64,000 nucleotides of DNA from Nonomuraea guangzhouensis (GTDB lineage Bacteria; Actinomycetota; Actinomycetes; Streptosporangiales; Streptosporangiaceae). Location of the stretch: positions 62,001 to 126,000 of the forward strand of contig NZ_JAHKRM010000005.1 of NCBI RefSeq assembly GCF_019396345.1. The letters are read 5' to 3'. Below, one piece after another: positions 34,301 to 43,648 of this stretch. The first letter of the stretch is position 1. Every line of letters begins with the position of its first letter. Both the position numbers and the translations under genes were made by a program. A model generated the notes under the pieces. The model ran no database searches. It had not been told where the DNA came from and was given only the letters and a program-made list of their open reading frames with translations.

Positions 34301-35359
34301 TCAGGCCCTGGTACGCGCGCCGGCCGGCGCCGCTGTGGAGTCGCGCATCACAAGTGGGCAGTGCACCAGGGTGCGGCCGGTGTGAACGGCAGACCCGCCG
34401 GCGGCCAGTTGCTCGGCCGCCAGCCGTCCCATCACGTCGTACGGCAGCCGTACGGTGCTCAGGGCCGGGCGGATCTCCGCCGCGAGCTGGAACTGATCGT
34501 CATATCCCATCACCGACACGTCCTCGGGCACCCGGATGCCCGCCTCCAGCAGGCCCAGGAGCGCGCCGACGGCCATCCGGTCGTTGCCGCACATGATCGC
34601 GGTCGGCCGGGGGCCGCGCCGCAGCAGTTTCCGCACCAGCTCGTAGCCGGAATCGGCGTGGTAGTTGCCGGACAGCACGGCGTGCTCGCGCGGATCGAGT
34701 CCCGCGCCGCGCAGGGCCTCGCGAAAGCCGCGCAGCCGGGCTTTGGTGGCCCACAAGCTGGCGCTACCGGTGAGGTAGGCGATGTCGCGGTGCCCGAGGT
34801 CGAGCAGCGCCTGGGCGGCCTCCCTCCCGCCGCGTACCTCGTCGGGCAGGATCGCCGGGGCGGGGTCGTGCGGGGCGAAGCAGTTCAGCAGGATGGTCGG
34901 CACGCGACGGGCGGCGTCCGGGAGCACCACCGACCTTGTGCCGACCGCGGCGAAGATCAGGGCGTCGGTCTGCCGGTCGAGCAGGTCGACGATCAGCTGT
35001 GCCGCCTGACGGTTCGAGCCGCCGGTGTTGACCAGGAGCAGCAGATTCCCCTGGCGCATGCACGCTTCGTGCGCTCCCTTGATCGAAGCGGCGGCGAACA
35101 CGCCGAAGTCGGCGTCGTGATTGACGAAGCCGATGGTCGCGCTGCGTCCCTGGCGCAGCCCTTGCGCGGCACGGTTTGGGCGGTAGCCGAGCTCGGCGAC
35201 CGCTTGCAGGACGCGCTGCCGGGTCTCGTCGCTGATCGTCTGCCCGGTCGTCTGGTTGAGCACGAAGGAGACGGTCGCGGGCGAGACACCCGCCAGGCGG
35301 GCGACATCGACCCGGCGCGGTCTGCTCGCCGCCGGTCGGTGACGTTCATCGGTTGACAC
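34301..35359 (-). CDS. LacI-family regulator
   Basis: 352 aa from the GTG at 35359; the longer frame lacks support. Helix-turn-helix VDVARLAGVSPATVSFVLNQ, hinge ELGYRPNRAAQGLRQ, and a periplasmic-binding-like sugar-sensing domain with GNDRMAVGALL and VMGYDDQ. It lies between the GH30 gene (same strand, downstream) and the second LacI gene (divergent), so it may repress GH30, the ABC importer or both in the absence of the inducing sugar. Confidence 0.9.
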   Translation of the reverse strand: MSTDERHRPAASRPRRVDVARLAGVSPATVSFVLNQTTGQTISDETRQRVLQAVAELGYRPNRAAQGLRQGRSATIGFVNHDADFGVFAAASIKGAHEACMRQGNLLLLVNTGGSNRQAAQLIVDLLDRQTDALIFAAVGTRSVVLPDAARRVPTILLNCFAPHDPAPAILPDEVRGGREAAQALLDLGHRDIAYLTGSASLWATKARLRGFREALRGAGLDPREHAVLSGNYHADSGYELVRKLLRRGPRPTAIMCGNDRMAVGALLGLLEAGIRVPEDVSVMGYDDQFQLAAEIRPALSTVRLPYDVMGRLAAEQLAAGGSAVHTGRTLVHCPLVMRDSTAAPAGARTRA

Positions 35360-35506
35360 GCCGCAAGAGTACGAGACAAGGCCGTTGACGCCTACGCTCT
35401 CTCCGGCATCGAGGGCGTCCGCAAGCCGGACACGGGGCGGAGGAGCAGTCGCCGTCACGGACTGGTAACGAGTGTTGACGTGACCGAAACGTGGTCGTAC
35501 TGTTCC

Positions 35507-35534
35507 GTCAATCGATTAACGTCAATCGATTAAT
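35507..35534 (+). promoter_or_regulatory. Tandem 14-bp LacI-type operator
   Basis: GTCAATCGATTAAC (35507-35520) is followed directly by GTCAATCGATTAAT (35521-35534), each centred on the palindromic AATCGATT. The pair ends 8 bp before the ATG at 35543 and overlaps its ribosome-binding region, so binding would block expression of the second LacI gene. ATCGAT-centred sites are typical of LacI-family operators. Confidence 0.7.
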
Positions 35535-35542
35535 GAGGAGCC

Positions 35543-36604
35543 ATGGCAGCCACTCTGAAGGACGTCGCCCTCCGCGCCGAGGTGTCGGTCGCGGCCGCGT
35601 CGCTCGTCCTGTCCGGCAAGGCCGAAGGCCGGGTCGCCGACGCGACGGCCGAGCGCGTCCGGGCGGCGGCGTCGGAGCTAGGCTACCGCGGCAACCGCGC
35701 CGCCCGCAGTCTGCGCCGGCAGTCGGCGCCGCTGCTGGGCCTGCTGAGCCTGGGCGTGGCCACTCTGCCCTACGCCGGAGCGATGCTCGAAGCCGCGCAG
35801 TCAGCCGCGCGCGAGCACGACTACGACCTGCTGTTCATCGAGGTCGGCACCCCGCACGACGTCGGCACCCCGGACGCCATTGCCGAGAACCTGCTCCTGC
35901 TGCAAGAGCACCAGGTGGCGGGCATCCTGATCGCCTCCTACTTCCACCGGGAGCTGGTCTTACCGGCGCAGCTGCCCGCGCCCACCGTTCTCGTGGACGC
36001 GCTGTGCCCGGACCGCGACATCGACTGGGTGGTGCCCGACGAGTACGTCGGCGAGAGCGGGGTGCTGGAGGAGCTCGCCCGCGCCGGCCACCACCACGTC
36101 GGCTGGATCTGTGAAACCCCGACCTACCCGGCGACCCGGCTGCGGACCAAGGCGTTCGACGACGTCGCCGCGCGCCACGGATGGGACGACGACCCGCGGC
36201 GCGTCGTCCTGGCCGAGCACGCCGACGCCGCGGACGGCTACGCGGCCATGCTGCGGCTGCTGGAGCAGTTCCCGAAGGTGACGGCGGTCGCCGCCTTCAC
36301 CGACCGCATGGCCATGGGCGTCTACATGGCCTGTTTCGAGCGGGGCATCCGTGTGCCCCAGGACATGTCGATCGTCGGATTCGACGACCAGGTCCTGGTG
36401 TCGGAAGCGCTCCGCCCTGGACTGACCACCGTGGCACTGCCCCATCGCCAGATGGGCAAGTGGGCGGTGGGCCGGCTCATCGAGCGCATCGAGTCGGCGC
36501 AGGACCTGGGGGTCAGCCAGGTCCACATCAATGGCGGCCTCGTCGTCCGAGATTCGGTCGCCGCTCCGCGCACTGGTCGGATCAGGGCCAGTGCGCGGAG
36601 GTGA
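35543..36604 (+). CDS. LacI-family regulator
   Basis: 353 aa, ATG after GAGGAG. Helix-turn-helix TLKDVALRAEVSVAAASLVL, hinge ELGYRGNRAARSLRR, and ligand domain with FTDRMAMGVYMACFE and SIVGFDDQ. It heads the operon with the sugar importer (48 bp to the binding protein) and is preceded by a tandem ATCGAT operator, so autoregulation is likely. It contains a TTA codon at 35960-35962, implying bldA-dependent synthesis. Confidence 0.92.
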   Translation: MAATLKDVALRAEVSVAAASLVLSGKAEGRVADATAERVRAAASELGYRGNRAARSLRRQSAPLLGLLSLGVATLPYAGAMLEAAQSAAREHDYDLLFIEVGTPHDVGTPDAIAENLLLLQEHQVAGILIASYFHRELVLPAQLPAPTVLVDALCPDRDIDWVVPDEYVGESGVLEELARAGHHHVGWICETPTYPATRLRTKAFDDVAARHGWDDDPRRVVLAEHADAADGYAAMLRLLEQFPKVTAVAAFTDRMAMGVYMACFERGIRVPQDMSIVGFDDQVLVSEALRPGLTTVALPHRQMGKWAVGRLIERIESAQDLGVSQVHINGGLVVRDSVAAPRTGRIRASARR

Positions 36605-36615
36605 GTAATACCCAC

Positions 36616-36634
36616 GCAACGGTGCAGCCGTTGC
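36616..36634 (+). promoter_or_regulatory. Dyad before the sugar-binding protein gene
   Basis: GCAACGG (36616-36622) and CCGTTGC (36628-36634), 5 bp apart, 18 bp before the ATG at 36652. It could be an operator or a leader hairpin; its sequence differs from the ATCGAT sites upstream. Confidence 0.45.
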
Positions 36635-36651
36635 CTCCCTTGGAGGGGATC

Positions 36652-37962
36652 ATGTCAATACTAGCCCGGAACCTCCCCGTGGCCGCCCTGGGCGTCGCCG
36701 GTGCGCTGGCGCTCGCCGCCTGCGGCGGCGGCGGGACGAGCGCGGGGCCGGCAGGTTCCGCCGCGGCCACGCCGGGTGGCAAGACCAAGGTCACCATGTG
36801 GACGCACAACGCCGGCAACGAGGTCGAGCTCAAGCTGGTCCAGCAGGTCACCGACGACTACAACGCCTCGCAGGACAAGTACGAGATCACCGTCCAGGCG
36901 TTCCCGCAGGAGTCCTACAATGACGCCATCGTGTCGGCCGCGGCGTCCAAGAGCCTGCCGTGCCTGCTCGACGTCGACGCTCCCATCATGCCGAGCTGGG
37001 CGTACGCCGACTACCTCCAGCCGCTGACCGTCGACGCCAAGCTCACCGACCCGCTGCTGCCGGGAGTCAAGGGCGTCTACAAGGACAAGCTGTACTCGGT
37101 CGGCTTCTACGACGCCGCCCTCGGCATCGTGACGCGCAAGTCGATCCTCGCCGGCAACGACATCCGGATCCCGACCGTCGACCAGCCGTGGACCATGGAG
37201 GAGTTCGACGCCGCCCTCACCAAGCTCAAGGCGTCGGGCAAGTACGACTACCCCCTGGACGTCGGCAGCGGCTGGACCGGTGAGTGGTCCCCCTACGCCT
37301 ACTCCCCGTTCCTGCAGTCCTTCGGCGGCGACCTCATCAACCGCAGCGGCTTCTCCACCGCCGAGGGTGTGCTGAACGGTCCCCAGGCGGTCAAGTGGGG
37401 CGAGTGGTTCCAGGGCCTGTTCAAGAACAAGCTGGCCAACCCCAAGGAGTCCGAAGACCGAACAGCCTTCCTGCAGGGCAAGGTCGCGATGCAGTGGAAC
37501 GGCTCCTGGGCCGTGGGCGACGCGGTGAAGAAGTTCGGCGACGACATCCTCATCCTGCCGCCGCCCAACCTGGGCAAGCAGCCCTACATCGGCGCCGGTT
37601 CGTGGCAGTGGGGGATGTCGGCGACCTGCCAGACCCCTGAAGCGATCAACGGCTGGATCAGCTTCGGGCTGCAGGACAAGTACCTGTCGGCGTTCAGCGA
37701 GCAACTCGGCAACCTGCCCGCCTCCGCCGCCGCGCAGGCGCTGGGCAAGAAGTTCAAGGAAGGCACCAAGGAGCACACCTACATCGAGCTCGCCCGCAAG
37801 TACGCGCTCATCCGCCCGCCGACACCCGCCTACCCGTTCATCGCCAAGACCTTCGACAAGGCGGCGCAGGACATCATCGCCGGCGCCAACGTGCAGGACA
37901 CGCTGAACACCGCCGTCGACGCCATCGGCAAGAACCTGGCCGAGAACGACAACTACCAGTGA
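36652..37962 (+). CDS. Sugar ABC transporter substrate-binding lipoprotein
   Basis: 436 aa. Lipoprotein signal with lipobox LAAC (about Cys24), Gly/Ala linker, then a family-1 extracellular solute-binding fold (VTMWTHNAGNEVELKLVQQV, FLQGKVAMQWNGSWAVGDAV, IGAGSWQWGMS). It captures an oligosaccharide outside the membrane for the two permeases that follow. The ribosome-binding site GGAGGGG is strong, as is usual for the abundant binding component. No ATPase is encoded here, so a shared MsiK-like ATPase probably energises the system. Confidence 0.95.
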   Translation: MSILARNLPVAALGVAGALALAACGGGGTSAGPAGSAAATPGGKTKVTMWTHNAGNEVELKLVQQVTDDYNASQDKYEITVQAFPQESYNDAIVSAAASKSLPCLLDVDAPIMPSWAYADYLQPLTVDAKLTDPLLPGVKGVYKDKLYSVGFYDAALGIVTRKSILAGNDIRIPTVDQPWTMEEFDAALTKLKASGKYDYPLDVGSGWTGEWSPYAYSPFLQSFGGDLINRSGFSTAEGVLNGPQAVKWGEWFQGLFKNKLANPKESEDRTAFLQGKVAMQWNGSWAVGDAVKKFGDDILILPPPNLGKQPYIGAGSWQWGMSATCQTPEAINGWISFGLQDKYLSAFSEQLGNLPASAAAQALGKKFKEGTKEHTYIELARKYALIRPPTPAYPFIAKTFDKAAQDIIAGANVQDTLNTAVDAIGKNLAENDNYQ

Positions 37963-38023
37963 TCGGCCCCGGTCCGGGGTGTGCCGCATCCACCCCGGAC
38001 CCGCCCACACCTGTGAGGTCCAC

Positions 38024-39166
38024 GTGTCCCTGACACATGCCCGCGGCAGACCCAAGCGATCCGTCACCTACATGCGGAACCGGCCCAGGCGATGGCCCAG
38101 CCGGCCCGCCGACCGCCACAAGGCCGAAGCCAGGACGGGACGGCTGTTCACCGCCCCGGCGATGCTCCTGCTGCTGATCTTCCTTCTCATCCCGATAGCC
38201 CTGGCCCTCAGCCTCGGCTTCACCGACGCCAAGCTCTCCTCGCCGCAACCGGCCCGCTGGGTCGGCCTGTCCAACTTCGAACAGTTGCTGAGCCTCAAGC
38301 AGGTCACCCTCGACGAGGCCCGGGTCCGCGAGCTCGCCGGAATGGACGGCACCGTCCGCACCGCCCTGCGCAGCCTGACCAAGAACGGCAGCGGAACCCC
38401 CTACGAGGGCCTGTCGGTGCTGTCGGACTCCATCGCCGCCGACGGCAAGAGCGGCAGCTTCTGGCTGGCAGGCGACCCGATGTTCTGGAAGTCGCTGCGC
38501 AACACCGCCGTGTTCGCCCTCGTCGTCGTCCCCGTCCAAGGAGGGCTGGGCCTGCTGCTGGCGCTGCTGGTCAACAGCAAATTCCGGGGACGGGTGTTCT
38601 TCCGCACGGTGTTCTTCCTGCCCGTCGTGATGTCGATGGTCGTGGTGTCGATCCTGTGGGCCTTCCTTTATGAGAAGGACGGACTGATCAACACCGCGAT
38701 CAAGGCGGTGTTCCCGTCCTGGGAGCCGATCGCCTTCCTCGCCGAACCGTCCACCGCGCTTGCCGCCATCATCGCCATGTCGATCTGGCAGGCCGTCGGC
38801 TTCCACATGATCATCTGGTTGGCGGGGCTGCAGACCATCCCGGCCGAGCTGTACGAGGCCGCCAAAATGGACGGCGCGGGCGCCTGGCGTACCTTCACCG
38901 CCGTCACCTGGCCGGGACTGCGGCACACCTTCGTGTTCGTCCTGGTCACCATCACCATCGCCGCACTGGGACTGTTCACGCAGATCAACGTCATGACCAA
39001 GGGCGGGCCGCTGGACTCCACCTCCACCCTCGTCTACCAGGCCTTCACCGAGGGCTACGGAAAACAGCGCATCGGCTACGCCTCCGCCATCTCCTTCGTG
39101 TTCTTCGTACTCGTGCTGTGCGTCGCGCTCATCCAGCGCCGGCTGACCAGGGAGAAGGACGCATGA
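38024..39166 (+). CDS. Sugar ABC transporter permease (MalF-like)
   Basis: 380 aa from a GTG at 38024. Six to seven membrane helices; the EAA loop EAAKMDGAGAWRTFTAVTWP contacts the ATPase. An insertion of about 70 residues (from KQVTLDEARVRELAGMDG to SGSFWLAGD) sits after helix 1 in the external loop, a MalF-like feature. Stop overlaps the start of the partner permease (ATGA). Confidence 0.93.
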   Translation: MSLTHARGRPKRSVTYMRNRPRRWPSRPADRHKAEARTGRLFTAPAMLLLLIFLLIPIALALSLGFTDAKLSSPQPARWVGLSNFEQLLSLKQVTLDEARVRELAGMDGTVRTALRSLTKNGSGTPYEGLSVLSDSIAADGKSGSFWLAGDPMFWKSLRNTAVFALVVVPVQGGLGLLLALLVNSKFRGRVFFRTVFFLPVVMSMVVVSILWAFLYEKDGLINTAIKAVFPSWEPIAFLAEPSTALAAIIAMSIWQAVGFHMIIWLAGLQTIPAELYEAAKMDGAGAWRTFTAVTWPGLRHTFVFVLVTITIAALGLFTQINVMTKGGPLDSTSTLVYQAFTEGYGKQRIGYASAISFVFFVLVLCVALIQRRLTREKDA

Positions 39167-40062
39167 CCACCATCAAGGCCCGCCGGGCCCTTACGCGCAC
39201 CGCCTTCTACGCGGCCGGGGCGCTGTTCTCACTCGCCTTCCTGCTGCCCATGATGTTCATGATCGTGTCCAGCTTCAAAGGCAAACTGCAGATCTTCGAA
39301 GACCTCGAATCCGTCCGGGCGTTCCTGCCGGTGGGCGACGTCGGCCCCGACAACTACGAAGGCCTGTTCGGCCGGGTCCCGCTCGCCCGCTTCTACGCCA
39401 ACTCCCTGCTCATCTCCATCCTCGTCGTCGGGCTCGGCCTGGTGGTCAACAGCCTGGCCGCCTTCGGCATCGCCCGGATGCGCTGGCGCGGGCAGGGCAT
39501 CGTCATGGGGGTGCTCATCGCCACCCTCATCGTGCCGTTCGAAACGCTCGCGCTCCCGCTGCTGTACTGGGTCAACAATCTGCCCTACCTCTCCTTCGCC
39601 ACCGGCACGCCCGAGCTCACCACCGGCTGGATCAACACCTACGCCGTGCAGATCGTCCCCTTCATCGCCAACGCGTTCTCGATCTTCCTGTTCGTGCAGT
39701 TCTTCAAGTCCATCCCGCGCCAACTCGACGAAGCCGCCTTCATCGACGGCGCCGGTTTCCTGACCGTCTACCGGCGCATCGTCGTCCCGCTCAGCGGACC
39801 GGCCTTCGCCACCAGCGCCATCCTCACCTTCCTGCCCATCTGGAACTCCTACCTGTGGCCGACGATGGTCGTCCAGGAGGAGGCTCTCCGGCCGCTGCCC
39901 GTCGGCCTGGACTACTTCTTCCAGACCAACACCGCCGAGGGCGTGCCATGGGGCCAGATCATGGGCTACACCACCCTGGTCACCCTGCCGATCATGGTGC
40001 TCTTCGTCATCTTCCAACGCAGCTTCGTGGCCAGCGTGGCCAACAGCGGAATCAAGGGGTAA
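39163..40062 (+). CDS. Sugar ABC transporter permease (MalG-like)
   Basis: 299 aa, six helices; EAA motif DEAAFIDGAGFLTVYRRIVV. Its start overlaps the previous stop by 4 nt. Partner of the permease before it. An insertion (YLSFATGTPELTTGWINTYA) in one periplasmic loop may help substrate selection. It ends 3 bp before the GH32/43-like gene. Confidence 0.94.
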   Translation: MTTIKARRALTRTAFYAAGALFSLAFLLPMMFMIVSSFKGKLQIFEDLESVRAFLPVGDVGPDNYEGLFGRVPLARFYANSLLISILVVGLGLVVNSLAAFGIARMRWRGQGIVMGVLIATLIVPFETLALPLLYWVNNLPYLSFATGTPELTTGWINTYAVQIVPFIANAFSIFLFVQFFKSIPRQLDEAAFIDGAGFLTVYRRIVVPLSGPAFATSAILTFLPIWNSYLWPTMVVQEEALRPLPVGLDYFFQTNTAEGVPWGQIMGYTTLVTLPIMVLFVIFQRSFVASVANSGIKG

Positions 40063-40065
40063 TCA

Positions 40066-41028
40066 ATGTTGCGACTGGCGGACAGCTGGATCTGGGACTC
40101 GTGGTACGCCTACGACGGTGGGCTCCACCACGTGTTCTACCTCCGGGCCTCCCGCGGCCTCGGCGACCCCGACCGCCGTCACCGCCACCCGAGCGTCGGC
40201 CACGCCGTCTCCGCCGACCTGCGGGACTGGACGGTCCTGCCCGACGCGCTGACGGTCTCGGACTTCCCGGCGTTCGACGACTGGACCACCTGGACCGGCA
40301 GCGTCGTACGCGACGACGCCGGGCGATGGCGGATGTTCTACACCGGCACCACCCGGCAGGACGGCGGCGACATCCAGCGCGTCGGCGTCGCCACCTCCAC
40401 CGACCTGCTCGTCTGGGACAAGCATCCGCCGCACACCGTCCTGGAGGCCGACCCCCGCTGGTACGAGAAGCACGGCCAGTCCGCCTGGCCCGAAGAAGCC
40501 TGGCGCGACCCCTTCGTCTTCCGCGGCGACGACGGCCAATGGCACATGTACGTCACCGCCCGCGCCGGCCACGGCGATTGGCGAAGCGGTGGTGTCGTCG
40601 GGCACTGCACCTCCACCGATCTGGAGCAGTGGCACGTGCAGCCGCCGCTGACCGAGCCCGGCGCCGGGTTCGGTCACCTCGAGGTCGTCCAGGCCGAAGT
40701 CGTCGACGGCACTCCCACGCTGATCTTCTCGTGTGCGAGCGCCCAACTCGACGACGACGCTCTGCGCCGTTACGGCACCGGAGGAGTCTTCAGCGTCACC
40801 GGGCCCAGCATCCACGGTCCCTTCGACATCTCCACCGCCCGGCTGTTCCCCGACACCTCGCTCTACGCCGGTCGCCTGGTCCGGCACGACGGCCGCTGGC
40901 ACCTGATGGCGTTCCGCGACCTTGTCGACGGCCGCTTCGTCGGCGAGCTCGCCGACCCCGTCCCCGTCACCAGTACGCCGGATGCGGGCCTGCTGCCTGC
41001 CGTCGACCGCAGCGGGGCGCCCCGGTAG
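40066..41028 (+). CDS. GH32/GH43-like five-bladed propeller glycoside hydrolase
   Basis: 320 aa, no signal peptide, so intracellular. WIWDSWYAYDGGLHHVFYL holds the first catalytic aspartate region, WRDPFVF is the RDP motif with the transition-state aspartate, and HLEVVQAEV carries the candidate acid glutamate. These match GH32/GH68/GH43 clan propellers. It is the fifth gene of the importer operon (3-bp gap) and likely trims the imported oligosaccharide. Exact family and specificity cannot be decided by eye. Confidence 0.8.
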   Translation: MLRLADSWIWDSWYAYDGGLHHVFYLRASRGLGDPDRRHRHPSVGHAVSADLRDWTVLPDALTVSDFPAFDDWTTWTGSVVRDDAGRWRMFYTGTTRQDGGDIQRVGVATSTDLLVWDKHPPHTVLEADPRWYEKHGQSAWPEEAWRDPFVFRGDDGQWHMYVTARAGHGDWRSGGVVGHCTSTDLEQWHVQPPLTEPGAGFGHLEVVQAEVVDGTPTLIFSCASAQLDDDALRRYGTGGVFSVTGPSIHGPFDISTARLFPDTSLYAGRLVRHDGRWHLMAFRDLVDGRFVGELADPVPVTSTPDAGLLPAVDRSGAPR

Positions 41029-41169
41029 GTCTGCCGCCGGGGACGGCGAAGACGGCGGGCGGACGGCGGGCGAGCCCCGCCCCAGCAGGCGGCAGCGTCC
41101 TTGCGACGAAGCGCCCGCCGTCGGCAAACAGCTCTGTGACCTGTGACGACTCACGACTTGGAGGCCATA

Positions 41170-43476
41170 GTGGGACAGCCGGTCCACTCTGCCACATACC
41201 TGGATCCGGAAGCGTCCGTGGAAGCAAGGGCCGAGGACCTGCTGTCCCGCATGACCCTGCCGGAAAAGGTCGGGCAGTTGCTGATGCTCGACGCACAACA
41301 CGGGGATCTGGCGGACATCGTGTCGGCCAAGCTGGCCGGGTCGGTCCTGCATGTGCCTCCCGCGCTGATGCCGGAGGCCATGGAACTGGCCCAGCGAACC
41401 CGGCTGGGCATTCCGCTGCTGACAGCCGACGACGGCATCCACGGCCACTCATTCTGGCCGGGCGCGACGATCTTCCCGACACAGCTGGCCATGGCCTGCA
41501 CCTGGGATCCCTCGTTGCTCCAGCGGGTCGCCCGTGCGGCCGCGACCGAAATCGCGGCGACCGGAATCCACGGGACGTTCTCCCCGGTGCTGTGCGTCAC
41601 CCGGGACCTGCGCTGGGGCCGGGTCAACGAGACGTTCGGCGAGGACCCGCTCCTGATCGGTGAGCTGGGGGCGGCGATGGTGCGTGGCTATCAGGGTGAG
41701 GGCCTCAGCGACCCGACAGCCGTGCTGGCATATGCCAAGCACTTCGCGGGCTACTCCGAGACCCTGGGCGGGCGCGACGCGAGCGAAGCCGATCTCAGCC
41801 CACGCAAGCTGCGCTCGTGGTTCCTGCCCCCGTTCGAGCAAGCGGCTCGTGCCGGCTGCCGCGCTTTCATGCTCGGCTACCAGTCGATCGACGGGGTTCC
41901 CATCACCGCGCACCAGTGGTTGCTCAACGATGTGCTCAAGGGCGAATGGGGCTTCACCGGCACGCTGGTGACCGACTGGGACAACGTCGGCCGGATGGTC
42001 TACGACCAGCGGGTCTGCGCCGACTACGTCGAGGCTGCGGCGGTCGCGGTCAACGCCGGGAACGATCTCATCATGGCCACGCCGACGTTCTTCGAGGCCG
42101 CACAGGAGGCGCTCGCGCGCGGCCTGATCGACGAGAAACAGATCGACGACGCGGTACGGCGGGTGCTGCGGCTGAAGTTCGAACTCGCGCTCTTTGAGGA
42201 CCCCCGCACCCCCGACCCCGAGCGGCAGGCGCAGGTGATCGGCTGCCGCGAACACGCCGACCTCAACCTCGAGACCGCCCGTCGTTCCCTGGTGCTGCTG
42301 CGCAACGAAGGGATCCTGCCCTTCGAAGGCGGGCTGACCTCGGACGGAACGGGCCGCGCCGCAAGCCGGGGCACGCCGAGGACGATCGCGGTCATCGGCC
42401 CCAACGCCGACAGCCCGGAAGCCATGCTCGGCGACTGGGCGGGGGCCTCGGGCCAGGTTCCGTGGATGCCCGAAGGCCATCCACGCGAGTCGGTGGAGAC
42501 GGTGCTCGACGGCCTTCGCGCCGTCGCACCCGCCGGCTGGACCGTCATGCACGCCCGCGGAGCCGACATCGAAAGCCCCGCCTCTGACCCCGATGGGTCC
42601 ATCGGGCCCGACGGCCAACCGCAGGCGCCCGTTTTCACCCCCGCTCCGGTCGACCAGGCCCAGCTTCGGGAGGCCACTGCCGCGGCAGAGGCCGCCGACT
42701 ACGCCGTCGTGGTGGCTGGGGACAGCATCGCTCTCACGGGCGAGGGGCGCTCGACGGCCACGCTCGACCTCCAAGGAGGTCAGATCGCGCTGCTGGACGC
42801 GGTCGCCGCCACCGGCACACCGACGATCGTCGTACTGATCCAGTCCAAGCCGAGCACGCTGCCGGACTCCGCTCTCAACGCGGCGGCGCTCATCGAGGCG
42901 TTCAACCCAGGTATGCGCGGTGGCCGCGCCATCGCCGAACTCCTGCTCGGGCTCATCGAACCCAGCGGCCGACTCCCGCTCTCCTTCGCACGCCACGTCG
43001 GACAGCAACCCGTCTTCTACAACCAGGTGCGAGGCCAGCACGGGGACCGCTACGCGGATCTCACCCAGAACCCCATGTTCGCGTTCGGCGAGGGGCTCAC
43101 CTACACCACCGTCACCTACTCCGACCTTGTCGTGCACGACCCGGATATCTCTGCTGACGGCACCGTCAATGCCACGGTACGACTCACCAACAGCGGCAGC
43201 CGTTCGGCCCTGGAAACGGTCCAGGCATACATCAGCGACCTGACCACCAGCGTCACCTGGGCCGAGCAGGAGCTGAAGGCTTTCACGCAGGTCGAGATCC
43301 CTCCCGGCGAGAGGCTGGACGTCGACATCAGCATCCCTGCCTCGCACTGCTCACTCGTCACAGCCGACAATCGCCGCGTGGTCGAACCCGGCGAGTTCAC
43401 CCTCCGCGTCGGCCCCAGCTCTCAGCGGGAGCAGCAGCTGAGCGCAGGATTCCGCATCCGGCCAAAAACTGGATGA
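41170..43476 (+). CDS. GH3 beta-glucosidase-like hydrolase
   Basis: 768 aa from the GTG at 41170, 5 nt after GGAGG; a GTG at 41143 lacks a ribosome-binding site. N-terminal GH3 barrel with ADDGIHG and nucleophile Asp269 (VTDWDN), C-terminal alpha/beta sandwich, then a fibronectin-III-like domain (ALETVQAYISD). No signal peptide: cytoplasmic hydrolysis of imported beta-linked oligosaccharide to monosaccharide. It lies 141 bp after the importer operon and fits as its terminal enzyme. Confidence 0.93.
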   Translation: MGQPVHSATYLDPEASVEARAEDLLSRMTLPEKVGQLLMLDAQHGDLADIVSAKLAGSVLHVPPALMPEAMELAQRTRLGIPLLTADDGIHGHSFWPGATIFPTQLAMACTWDPSLLQRVARAAATEIAATGIHGTFSPVLCVTRDLRWGRVNETFGEDPLLIGELGAAMVRGYQGEGLSDPTAVLAYAKHFAGYSETLGGRDASEADLSPRKLRSWFLPPFEQAARAGCRAFMLGYQSIDGVPITAHQWLLNDVLKGEWGFTGTLVTDWDNVGRMVYDQRVCADYVEAAAVAVNAGNDLIMATPTFFEAAQEALARGLIDEKQIDDAVRRVLRLKFELALFEDPRTPDPERQAQVIGCREHADLNLETARRSLVLLRNEGILPFEGGLTSDGTGRAASRGTPRTIAVIGPNADSPEAMLGDWAGASGQVPWMPEGHPRESVETVLDGLRAVAPAGWTVMHARGADIESPASDPDGSIGPDGQPQAPVFTPAPVDQAQLREATAAAEAADYAVVVAGDSIALTGEGRSTATLDLQGGQIALLDAVAATGTPTIVVLIQSKPSTLPDSALNAAALIEAFNPGMRGGRAIAELLLGLIEPSGRLPLSFARHVGQQPVFYNQVRGQHGDRYADLTQNPMFAFGEGLTYTTVTYSDLVVHDPDISADGTVNATVRLTNSGSRSALETVQAYISDLTTSVTWAEQELKAFTQVEIPPGERLDVDISIPASHCSLVTADNRRVVEPGEFTLRVGPSSQREQQLSAGFRIRPKTG

Positions 43477-43648
43477 ATTCCGCAGGTCAGCACCATCGGA
43501 ACGGCCCTCCACGCCAAGCGGTGCTCCAGGGACCGCGGCGCGCTGGGCAGGTGGGCGCAAACGCGCTGTTTGCAGGTTCGGCAAAGGGATTTGCCTGGCC
43601 GGGAGGCGCGGGTGGAGCATCTGCGGTAAACGGAGGAAGGACGCGCAG

